From NCBI GenBank assembly GCA_031556525.1, contig JAVBSS010000035.1, positions 1 to 51,252 of the forward strand: DNA of 51,252 nucleotides, written 5' to 3'. Position 1 is the first letter of the stretch. The number at the start of each line of letters is the position of its first letter. The notes under the pieces are model-generated. The model was not told the origin of the DNA and did not search any database. It saw nothing but the letters and a program-made list of their open reading frames with translations. This stretch comes from JAVBSN01 sp031556525 (lineage in GTDB: Bacteria; Bacillota; Clostridia; Lachnospirales; Lachnospiraceae). This document shows, one piece after another, positions 42,434 to 49,154 of the stretch. The translations under genes and the position numbers were made by a program.

Positions 42434-42491
42434 ATTGCCAGAAGTTGAAACCGTAAGAAGAATTATTGAATCACAAATAAAAAGATCCTAA
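42426..42491 (+). pseudogene. N-terminal stub of formamidopyrimidine-DNA glycosylase
   Basis: A 21-codon frame starting MPELPEVETVRRIIESQI and stopping after KRS. This is the invariant N-terminus of Fpg/MutM/Nei enzymes, with catalytic Pro2 and Glu3, but the other 250 or so residues are gone. AAGGAG at 42411-42416 lies nine bases before the ATG. The frame runs straight into a terminator hairpin, so a deletion has removed the gene body. Confidence 0.88.
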
Positions 42492-42521
42492 ATGATTGTA
42501 TCACATCAATTTAAGATCTTT
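42479..42521. terminator. Bidirectional terminator between convergent genes
   Basis: AAAAGATCCTAAAT pairs, with one mismatch, with ATTTAAGATCTTTT; T and A runs on both sides fit termination from both strands (the Fpg stub and the cupin gene). Confidence 0.8.
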
Positions 42522-42534
42522 TATTTTAGTGATA

Positions 42535-42891
42535 TTATTGAATAACTTCAGCGTCGTTAATTGTAAATGTATCTAATGAATTTGCTTTTGTTTGAATACA
42601 TACATAAGTAATCCCTTCATGTTCACTAGCAAAAAATTGACGCTTTTGCGCTGGGGTTACTTTTAACCAATCACCAGAACATAAAATAACTTCTTCGCCA
42701 TCAATGAATGCTTTACCACTTCCTGATAAAACACCATAGATTTCTTCGTTGTTTTTATGAAAGTGTATAAATGGTACACATGCGCCTGCAGGTAAAGTGT
42801 TAATACTTACTTCTGCTCCTGTTAAAGATAATGAATCATGTAATTCTACTCTTGCTTCATTGCTAATATTTACTTTTTTGATATTTGACAT
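42535..42891 (-). CDS. Cupin domain-containing protein
   Basis: A 118-residue single-domain cupin. Motif 1 is PFIHFHKNNEEIYGVLSGSGKAFIDG (39-64; metal-type residues H43, H45, E50) and motif 2 lies around GDWLKVTPAQKRQFFAS (74-90), where one expected histidine is absent. AAGGAGGACAATCAA precedes ATG 42891 on the minus strand. It is divergent from an HxlR-type regulator 151 bases away, which probably controls it. Substrate unknown. Confidence 0.9.
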   Translation of the reverse strand: MSNIKKVNISNEARVELHDSLSLTGAEVSINTLPAGACVPFIHFHKNNEEIYGVLSGSGKAFIDGEEVILCSGDWLKVTPAQKRQFFASEHEGITYVCIQTKANSLDTFTINDAEVIQ

Positions 42892-43042
42892 TTGATTGTC
42901 CTCCTTTATTTAGTAAAAGCTATCTGTTACATTTACTATTATATATATAGACACATTCTTTTTGTAGTACGCACTTTTTTGTAACTATGTATCTTGCTAA
43001 AAATATGTGTTATACTTCATATAAATAGAGAGGTGATAATCA

Positions 43043-43366
43043 ATGAAAAGAAAAGAAGAACTACCTGAATGTCCTATTGCTACAACAGTATCTTTGATTG
43101 GTAGCAAATGGAAATTGTTGATAATTAGAAATCTAGTGCAACGTCCATATAGATTTAATGAATTGCAAAAATCATTAGACGGTATATCTCAAAAAGTGCT
43201 AACTAACAGTTTAAGGGAACTTATAGATGATGGATTAATATATAGAAAAGACTATAAAACAAATCCTCCTAGAGTAGAATATGGCATGACATCTTTAGGT
43301 AAAGAATTACATAGGGTGTTAAAATCCTTAGAGGAATTTGGAGAGTATTATAAAAAAATTATATAA
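43043..43366 (+). CDS. HxlR family transcriptional regulator
   Basis: A 107-residue winged-helix regulator. The N-terminal LPECPIATTVSLIGSKWKLLIIRNL has the conserved Cys10, which in relatives such as HxlR and HypR responds to electrophiles or oxidants; the recognition segment is RFNELQKSLDGISQKVLTNSLREL and the wing RKDYKTNPPRVEYGMTSLG. GAGGTGAT precedes ATG 43043 and an extended -10 (TGTTATACT, 43008-43016) lies upstream. Divergent from the cupin gene. Confidence 0.92.
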   Translation: MKRKEELPECPIATTVSLIGSKWKLLIIRNLVQRPYRFNELQKSLDGISQKVLTNSLRELIDDGLIYRKDYKTNPPRVEYGMTSLGKELHRVLKSLEEFGEYYKKII

Positions 43367-43398
43367 AGATTAAAAGGCAAATTTAAAGGAGAGGCATA

Positions 43399-43878
43399 GT
43401 GGATAAGGATATTTCAAAATGTATCGAAATCTATAAAAATCAATTAGCACAAGGTGATATACAGCATGCATATATTACATTAACAAAATACGTGGCAGAA
43501 TTGAAAGCAAAGTTTCCGGAGCAATATTCAACAGGAAATATTTCTTTTGGGTACTTAGATTACACATACTTTCCTTTTTTCAATGATTATTTGAAAAATC
43601 ATAAGCTGAGATTTGGGATTGTATTAAATCATGAAAAGATGCGGTTTGAATTGTGGCTAATGGGACAAAATGCGCATATACAGGAAGACTACTGGAAAAT
43701 CTTAAAAGATACAGAATGGAATAAGGATATAGAAGTAATGCCAAAGTATTCTGTTTTAGAAGTATGCATAGAGGATAATATCAATTTTGATAACAGGGAA
43801 ATTATGACAGATACTATACTTAATCGTGCAGTATCTTTAGCGGAGAATATCTTGATGTTTTTAGAACATCTTAATTAA
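43399..43878 (+). CDS. DUF7000-like protein
   Basis: A 159-residue cytosolic protein. The pattern IEIYKNQLAQGDIQHAYITLTKYV, a central YLDYTYFPFF and RFGIVLNHEKMRFELWLMGQNAHIQEDYWKIL (given in part) agrees with my memory of the DUF7000 family, of unknown role. The start is GTG 43399 with AAAGGAGAGG just upstream. It lies 32 bases after the HxlR gene and could be cotranscribed with it. Confidence 0.72.
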   Translation: MDKDISKCIEIYKNQLAQGDIQHAYITLTKYVAELKAKFPEQYSTGNISFGYLDYTYFPFFNDYLKNHKLRFGIVLNHEKMRFELWLMGQNAHIQEDYWKILKDTEWNKDIEVMPKYSVLEVCIEDNINFDNREIMTDTILNRAVSLAENILMFLEHLN

Positions 43879-43907
43879 ATAAAGCAGAATATGTGGAGGT
43901 AATATAA

Positions 43908-44501
43908 ATGACAGATTGGGAAAAAATGCAGGCTGGTATGATTTATAATGATTTTGATAGTGATCTTTTTCAACGCAGAGTACAGGCGAAAAAGCTTTTT
44001 CGTGCCTATAATAAAACAGAAGATGAAGAAATCGAAAAACGTCAAAATATAATGAATGAGTTGTTTAAAAGTGTTGGAAATAAAGTCTGGATTGAGCCAG
44101 ATTTTCGATGTGAGTTTGGAAAAAATATTATTATTGAGGATAATGTATATATCAACTTTGGGTGTGTTATTTTGGATTGTGCGGAAGTTATAATCGGTGC
44201 AAATTCTCTGCTAGGACCCAATATTGGATTATATGCAGCAAATCATTCAACAGATGCAGAGGAAAGAATAAATGGTGGTTGTTATGGTAAACCAATTCAT
44301 ATAGGAAAAAATGTATGGCTCGGTGGAGATGTAAAAATTCTTGCAGGAGTATCTATTGGAGATGATACTATTATAGGTACGGGAAGTATTGTTACAAAAG
44401 ATATTCCATCAAATGTTGTTGCGGTAGGAAATCCTTGTAGAGTAATTAAAGAGATTACAGACGCAGATAAAACTGATTATTTAAAAACTTATAATAAATA
44501 G
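43908..44501 (+). CDS. Maltose/galactoside O-acetyltransferase family (Maa/LacA type)
   Basis: A 197-residue hexapeptide-repeat enzyme that transfers acetyl from acetyl-CoA to a sugar hydroxyl. MTDWEKMQAGMIYNDFDSDL is the typical Maa N-terminus; DFRCEFGKNIIIEDNVYINFGC, the catalytic histidine in AANHSTDAEER (about residue 118) and KPIHIGKNVWLGGDVKILAGVSIGD follow. TGGAGG precedes ATG 43908. It is convergent with azlD with no strong terminator between them. Confidence 0.9.
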   Translation: MTDWEKMQAGMIYNDFDSDLFQRRVQAKKLFRAYNKTEDEEIEKRQNIMNELFKSVGNKVWIEPDFRCEFGKNIIIEDNVYINFGCVILDCAEVIIGANSLLGPNIGLYAANHSTDAEERINGGCYGKPIHIGKNVWLGGDVKILAGVSIGDDTIIGTGSIVTKDIPSNVVAVGNPCRVIKEITDADKTDYLKTYNK

Positions 44502-44531
44502 AATTAAACAACTCCAAGTTTATAGAGTCTC

Positions 44532-44849
44532 TTATAATATAAAATCAATAAATATTTCAACAATAAACACTGCAGAGCATGCACCAATTGCAACCTTAAA
44601 CAAGCTACCCTCAAAGTAGGCTATTATTAAAGCGACAACAAATCCAGCAAGACCAGACCATATACATGAGGTAGCGGAAAGAATAGCAGGAAAAGTCATT
44701 ACTGATAAGGTTACATATGGAATATAGTACAAGAATGAACGAATAGTTTTATTCTGTATTTCTTTTCGTATAAGTGTAAGAGGTAACACTCTTATAAGAT
44801 AAGTAACTCCAGCCATTATGAGCATATAGATGTAAATATTATTATTCAT
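44532..44849 (-). CDS. azlD: AzlD family branched-chain amino acid transport protein
   Basis: A 105-residue membrane protein with four hydrophobic segments, the small subunit of the AzlCD exporter of branched-chain amino acids and analogues. YMLIMAGVTYLIRVLPLTL is the family start. GAAAGGA precedes ATG 44849 on the minus strand; an upstream start lacks such a site. It overlaps the end of azlC by eight bases, so translation is coupled. Confidence 0.9.
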   Translation of the reverse strand: MNNNIYIYMLIMAGVTYLIRVLPLTLIRKEIQNKTIRSFLYYIPYVTLSVMTFPAILSATSCIWSGLAGFVVALIIAYFEGSLFKVAIGACSAVFIVEIFIDFIL

Positions 44850-45582
44850 AAGAATCCTTTCGATTGATATCATTTGGCTGGTTTTCGGTTATAGGAAAGA
44901 GAATTGCCGCAACAGCTGATATAATTATAGTAAGTATTATAATTCTAAAACCAGAAGAAATATTTTTAATAATAGGGGCAAACGCAAATATAGCACTTGC
45001 TATCATTGAGATAGGAACTATGTGGGCGATTACTTTGTTGTGTTTTGTAGGAGGAATAATAACCGCTATAAACATTCCATACAACGCCACACTCATCGCA
45101 CTTAAGACCCTGATAGGTATAACATTTCCACATATGACACCAAGACAAGTTCCCAAAGCCCAACCAGGCAATGCCACTGTCATTGCACCATATGAATAAA
45201 ATGGATGTAGCATTTCTGGTCGTGAAACAGATATTCCGAAAATCTCGTCAGTAATATCAAATGCTATGATAAATCTATGAAAAAATGGTGTGTCAGAACT
45301 AATTTTCTGAGATAGGGCACAAGACATAAGAATATATCGTAGGTTAACTATCAATTCAGTAATTGCCATTTCTATATAACTTGCATTTGCTGCGATTACA
45401 TTAAAAGCAGCAAACTCACCTGCTGAGGCATTGTTTGTGAAGGATATAATTGTTGCTTGCATAGCAGTAATACCTATTTGTTTCGCAGCGATGCCAAGCG
45501 TAAAGGATACCACTAGGTAACCTAAAGCGATAGGTATTCCATCTTTTATTCCACGCAAATACCAAGATTTATTATCTTTCAT
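44842..45582 (-). CDS. azlC: AzlC family ABC-independent amino acid exporter subunit
   Basis: A 246-residue membrane protein with about seven to eight helices. GIKDGIPIALGYLVVSFTLGIAAKQ, FTNNASAGEFAAFNVI and LPGWALGTCLGVICGN are AzlC signatures. TTGGAGGAAAG is directly ahead of ATG 45582 on the minus strand, favouring this start over one 14 codons earlier. Forms the AzlCD pair with the overlapping azlD. Two tandem 45-base repeats lie in its upstream region. Confidence 0.92.
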   Translation of the reverse strand: MKDNKSWYLRGIKDGIPIALGYLVVSFTLGIAAKQIGITAMQATIISFTNNASAGEFAAFNVIAANASYIEMAITELIVNLRYILMSCALSQKISSDTPFFHRFIIAFDITDEIFGISVSRPEMLHPFYSYGAMTVALPGWALGTCLGVICGNVIPIRVLSAMSVALYGMFIAVIIPPTKHNKVIAHIVPISMIASAIFAFAPIIKNISSGFRIIILTIIISAVAAILFPITENQPNDINRKDSYE

Positions 45583-45650
45583 CTTTCCTCCAAAATATAA
45601 TGTTAAATTTATAAAAATAAACAAGTTGTTTTATACTAGTGTATACCATA

Positions 45651-45740
45651 TTCACTAAACTCGAAAATACCTGGTTAAGTGTCTAGGTATGCATTCTCAC
45701 TAAGTTCGAAAATACCTCACTAAGTGATAAAAGTATGGGA
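45651..45740. repeat. Two tandem 45-base repeats upstream of azlC
   Basis: Copy 1 (45651-45695) begins TTCACTAAACTCGAAAATAC and copy 2 (45696-45740) CTCACTAAGTTCGAAAATAC; both go on with CCT, a TAAGTG and a GTATG. Copy 1 also holds the inverted pair ATACCT/AGGTAT. They lie about 70-160 bases upstream of the azlC start, so they may be regulator-binding sites. The rest of 45583-45908 shows no gene. Confidence 0.7.
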
Positions 45741-45908
45741 CTTGCCTCATACATTGAAATATTATAGCATAACTCAAAGAAAAATAAAGTGACTAAAAGG
45801 AGACATCTAATTTTTCTGGAAGTGAAACTTGAAAAAATCATAATTTGGGAGAATAGAGAAATACTAAATTTATTACCCACTTTATTGCCCGCTTATGATA
45901 TGATATGA

Positions 45909-46124
45909 GTGGGTAATAAACTAGAAAATACAGTGCTTACAGAAATACAAAATAAAATACTGGTAGAAATTAGAAATAATCCGAATGTAACTAAAGCAAG
46001 ACTTATTGAGATTCTTTTAGTGGGGAAAATTACGATTGATAAAGGAATGAGCGTTTTGAAAAAAAGAGGATATATTGAACGGGTTGGTTCTAATAAATCT
46101 GGATATTGGAAAATGCTTAAGTAG
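45909..46124 (+). pseudogene. Winged-helix C-terminal fragment
   Basis: A 71-codon frame from a GTG with no ribosome-binding site. The translation (NKILVEIRNNPNVTKARLIEIL, VLKKRGYIERVGSNKSGYWKML) is the winged-helix tail that ends many AlbA_2-type ATP-binding proteins and Fic proteins. Only this tail remains; the large N-terminal domain is absent. It ends one base before the methyltransferase fragment. Confidence 0.68.
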
Positions 46125-46125
46125 G

Positions 46126-46467
46126 TGGAATAGTTATTTAAATCATTATTTACAGAAAGAAGAGCGTAAGATTTCTATTCGAAAATGTCATGAAGCGTTA
46201 AAAGAAAATGGCTTGTTTATTAGTTTTGAAAACTTTGCCCCATTTAGCGAATTAGGTAAACAGATATATCTAGAAAGATGGAAAGATTATCAAATGCGAC
46301 AAGGGAAAACTACTATTGAATGTAACCAACATATAAATCGTTATGGAAAAGATTACTTTCCGATTTCTTTGACAGAACATTTGCAGATGATTAAGAAGTG
46401 TGGATTCAGAGTTGTAGAGATATTATGGGTTTCTAATATGCAGGTTGGTGTTTGGGGAATGAAATAA
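46126..46467 (+). pseudogene. 3' fragment of a class I SAM-dependent methyltransferase
   Basis: The frame encodes HYLQKEERKISIRKCHEALKENGLFISFENFAPF and ERWKDYQMRQGKTTIECNQHI...GKDYFPISLTEHLQMIKKCGFRVVEILWVSNMQVGVW (in parts). This is the second half of a small-molecule methyltransferase; the glycine-rich SAM-binding motif and everything before it are missing. No start codon or ribosome-binding site fits. The break point against the winged-helix fragment lies at about 46110-46140. Confidence 0.72.
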
Positions 46468-46487
46468 CTTCCAATTTATATAACAAC

Positions 46488-46620
46488 GTGTACCATGCCA
46501 TCTCGATTACGTTACACTTCATCTCGATGTGTGGCGTTCGCCACATACTTCAAAATATGAATATAACCTTATGTGAGCAAGCTCCCAACGGTCAATTCAA
46601 TTTTGAAGTGCATGGTTCAC
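46488..46620. repeat. 133-base inverted-repeat element with internal hairpins
   Basis: Ends GTGTACCATGC (46488-46498) and GCATGGTTCAC (46610-46620) are inverted copies with one mismatch. Inside are a hairpin TGTGGCG-TT-CGCCACA (46530-46545), and ACTTCAAAAT (46547-46556) pairing perfectly with ATTTTGAAGT (46600-46609). The G+C content is above that of the surroundings. It does not code for protein. It may be a non-autonomous mobile element (MITE/REP-like) or a structured RNA. Confidence 0.6.
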
Positions 46621-46649
46621 TAAATTCAAATTTATAGGAGAGATAAAGT

Positions 46650-47003
46650 ATGAGTAAAAGTAAGAAAAGAGTTATGAACGAAAATGATGTTAAGATTATT
46701 AAGATAGGAAAAGAAGCTCTATATGAATTTATATATGAGAAATTTGTCGAGGATCAAGAGCAATTTTTAGATGTTGATTCATTAGATGTAAGCGATACGT
46801 TCTACATGGATTGGGAAAATGGACAATTTATTTTTTGTGCCCATAAGTCAGAGGATGCTAATGGCAATTTTATAAGATTTCCAGAAGAAATTAACATACA
46901 AAAACTAATAAAAAATATACCAGATACTACAACTTCTATGTTTAGTGATGATAGATTTCGTAAATACACAAAAACAGAATTAATAGAGTTATCAAGTAGA
47001 TAG
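46650..47003 (+). CDS. Hypothetical protein
   Basis: A 117-residue, charged, probably cytosolic protein of no family I recognise. The N-terminus is basic (SKSKKR), followed by a helical/acidic stretch (LYEFIYEKFVEDQEQFLDVD) and a short beta region (FYMDWENGQFIFCAHKS). TAGGAGAG is ahead of ATG 46650, 30 bases after the inverted-repeat element. It resembles small immunity-type or SMI1-like proteins in composition only. Confidence 0.66.
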   Translation: MSKSKKRVMNENDVKIIKIGKEALYEFIYEKFVEDQEQFLDVDSLDVSDTFYMDWENGQFIFCAHKSEDANGNFIRFPEEINIQKLIKNIPDTTTSMFSDDRFRKYTKTELIELSSR

Positions 47004-47053
47004 TGAGTGGATTGTAAATTAAAATTCAATTTGCACAACATAAGGAGATATAC

Positions 47054-47482
47054 ATGGATAAAATCATAAGAAATAGAAATTCAGATATAAAACTAAGTTT
47101 GCATGATGCTCATATTAATAAGATCACATGCAAGGAAGATTCTATTTTATTTGACTTTAATTACATATTTGATTACTCAACAGGAGAAGAAGAAACAGTT
47201 AATGCAAGTATCTTATTTGAAGGTGTTGATCCTGAGTACATTTATATTTATATCATAAAAGAAAACTATAAAAAGGAAGTAGGAAAAATAAAGGGTAAAC
47301 GTTATTCCTTATGTGATTATATAAAAAAGAATCCTCATGTAGATTTAGAAGTTATTACAGAAACATATAATGGCTATTTTACAGTATGGACAGGCTATAG
47401 CCATAATAAAAAGAAGACAAGGAAGTTTTTTATAGAGATATCTGGTGATGGTGATATGATATATAACATAGGTGAGAAATAG
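47054..47482 (+). CDS. Hypothetical protein
   Basis: A 142-residue soluble, beta-rich protein without a family I recognise (ISLHDAHINKITC-like start: LSLHDAHINKITCKEDSILFDF; then YIYIYIIKENY and a C-terminal TRKFFIEISGDGDMIYNI). The sequence LHDAHI at the start occurs in some small immunity-type proteins, but this is weak. AAGGAGATATAC precedes ATG 47054, a very good ribosome-binding site. It follows the 117-residue gene by 50 bases and probably shares its transcript. Confidence 0.68.
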   Translation: MDKIIRNRNSDIKLSLHDAHINKITCKEDSILFDFNYIFDYSTGEEETVNASILFEGVDPEYIYIYIIKENYKKEVGKIKGKRYSLCDYIKKNPHVDLEVITETYNGYFTVWTGYSHNKKKTRKFFIEISGDGDMIYNIGEK

Positions 47483-47496
47483 GGAGAGATTTTATA

Positions 47497-47547
47497 ATGT
47501 TTGGGTTTGGGAAAAGTAAAGCAAAAATAGTCGAGAACTTTTATTGA
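47497..47547 (+). pseudogene. Sixteen-codon gene stub
   Basis: GGGAG at 47482-47486 followed by ATG 47497 and the peptide MFGFGKSKAKIVENFY, then TGA. The opening resembles the start of many small proteins (MFGFGKKK), but no known family can be named. It is either a stub left by a deletion or a real micropeptide. Confidence 0.35.
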
Positions 47548-47584
47548 ATATATAATATCCTTTTTATGAAAGGTGATGATAGGA

Positions 47585-48460
47585 ATGGAAGAACAAATAA
47601 AAGCTGTTCAGAGAATGCAGGATTATATTGAAGAACATTTATTTTGCAATATAACTCTAGCTGATTTAGCTAAGGTATCTTTGTATTCTCCATGGTATTC
47701 ATATCGTTTGTTTGTTCAACAAATAAATATGACACCAGCAGATTATATAAGAAGGTTGAGATTGTCAAAGTCAGCTATAAAACTAAGGGATGAAAAAGCA
47801 AAAATTGTAGACATTGCATTTGAATTTGGATTTAACAGCGTTGATGGATATCAGAGGGCTTTTTATCGAGAATTTGGTTGTAATCCAAGGGAATATTCTG
47901 TAAATCCTATTCCAATCTACCTTTTTAAACCTTATGGAGTTAAATATTCTGTAATTAGAAAGGAGACTGTTATGAAGGATGTAAAAAATGTATTTATCCA
48001 AGTAATTGAGAAACCAGCACGAAAAGTAATTATTAAGAGAGGTAAGACTGCTAAGAATTATTTTGAATATTGTGAGGAAGTAAGCTGTGACATATGGGGA
48101 CTTCTTACTAGTATTCCGTCAATTAGTAGCGAGCCTGTGTGTTTGTGGTTACCCAAGTCTTATATTGAACCAGAAACTTCGGAATATGTTCAAGGAGTAG
48201 AGGTTCCCGTTGATTATGATGGAGTAATACCAGAAGGATTAGATGTTATAGAGTTACCAAAGTGTCAATATATGATGTTTCAAGGTGAACCATTTGCTGA
48301 AGAAGACTTTTGTGAAGCTATTGACCAAGTGTGGGATGCAATCAAAAAATATGATCCATCTGCGGTTGGCTACGTGTGGGATGATAATAATCCTCGAATT
48401 CAACTAGAGCCAATAGGAACAAGAGGTTATATTGAGTTAGTGGCAGTAAAACATAAATAA
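47585..48460 (+). CDS. AraC-family regulator with GyrI-like effector domain
   Basis: A 291-residue regulator with N-terminal DNA binding: two helix-turn-helix units (about 5-105; ITLADLAKVSLYSPWYSYRLF and IVDIAFEFGFNSVDGYQRAFYREFGCNPREY) and a C-terminal GyrI-like ligand domain (about 135-290), as in Rob/MarA-type multidrug-response regulators. AAAGGTGAT lies seven bases before ATG 47585. It is convergent with the TetR gene (eight bases apart). Ligand and targets unknown. Confidence 0.92.
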   Translation: MEEQIKAVQRMQDYIEEHLFCNITLADLAKVSLYSPWYSYRLFVQQINMTPADYIRRLRLSKSAIKLRDEKAKIVDIAFEFGFNSVDGYQRAFYREFGCNPREYSVNPIPIYLFKPYGVKYSVIRKETVMKDVKNVFIQVIEKPARKVIIKRGKTAKNYFEYCEEVSCDIWGLLTSIPSISSEPVCLWLPKSYIEPETSEYVQGVEVPVDYDGVIPEGLDVIELPKCQYMMFQGEPFAEEDFCEAIDQVWDAIKKYDPSAVGYVWDDNNPRIQLEPIGTRGYIELVAVKHK

Positions 48461-48468
48461 TTAAAAAA

Positions 48469-49005
48469 TTATAAGTCCTCGTTTAGATTTTTAAGACAAT
48501 CCTCGGAAATCTGAGCGAGGCAATTAATTACCACTTCAATGTCTTTATCTCGATATTCAAAAAAAGAATGAAAGCATCCAAATATAGTAGAAGATAGTAG
48601 TACATTAGCTTTAAGATTATCTCTATATTCAGGGTGAACTTGAAAAATCTTCTCTTTACATTTCTTTTCTAGCTTATTAACAAGCACATCCATACGTGAA
48701 CCAGAAAATATAGTGTCAAATAATTTTCCTTGAGAATAGAAGTTATAAGTCATATTGCGGAATCCATCAATAGTAAACATATCATAAGGATTGTACATAG
48801 ATTTAAGGCAATCATCAATAAGTTCATCTTCAATAGAATCAGACAAATCATATATATCTTTATAATGCAAATAGAAAGTAGCCTTATTAATAATAGCAAG
48901 GTCAGACAATTCTTTTACTGTAATCTTTTCAATTGGTTTCTTAGAACGAAGTTCAATAAAAGCATTTATAATGTTATTTCTAGTACGTTGAATACGTAAA
49001 TCCAT
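48469..49005 (-). CDS. TetR/AcrR family transcriptional regulator
   Basis: A 178-residue regulator. The HTH (about 5-50) reads TRNNIINAFIELRSKKPIEKITVKELSDLAIINKATFYLHYKDIYDL, given here only to show its TetR character: a TFYLHYKD motif is diagnostic. GGAGGTGC precedes ATG 49005 on the minus strand. It is divergent from glgB; the dyad TCATATTTAAAAGTATGA (49055-49072) in the shared region could be its operator. Confidence 0.9.
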   Translation of the reverse strand: MDLRIQRTRNNIINAFIELRSKKPIEKITVKELSDLAIINKATFYLHYKDIYDLSDSIEDELIDDCLKSMYNPYDMFTIDGFRNMTYNFYSQGKLFDTIFSGSRMDVLVNKLEKKCKEKIFQVHPEYRDNLKANVLLSSTIFGCFHSFFEYRDKDIEVVINCLAQISEDCLKNLNEDL

Positions 49006-49075
49006 AAAAGCACCTCCATTTATTCGACAATTTTAGATAAGTGTCAATTATTAGTCATATTTAAAAGTATGATTA

Positions 49076-49104
49076 TTGCTAATAGTATAACAGTTTAATA
49101 CAAT
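49076..49104 (+). promoter_or_regulatory. Putative glgB promoter
   Basis: TTGCTA (49076-49081), 17 bases, TACAAT (49099-49104). The dyad at 49055-49072 lies just upstream. ATG of glgB is 51 bases beyond the -10 element. Confidence 0.6.
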
Positions 49105-49154
49105 TATAGATAAATATACGACTATAGTCAATTAAAATTAAGAGGTGAATTAAT

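Noticed and set aside
44864..45199. 111-codon plus-strand frame within azlC
   Set aside because: It is the complement of a membrane protein gene with clear family motifs; the hydrophobic translation is a by-product.
36041..48460. Integron-type cassette array
   Set aside because: The run of small same-direction genes suggested cassettes, but I found no integrase gene and no attC-like imperfect hairpins between genes; only one pair of 19-base repeats recurs.
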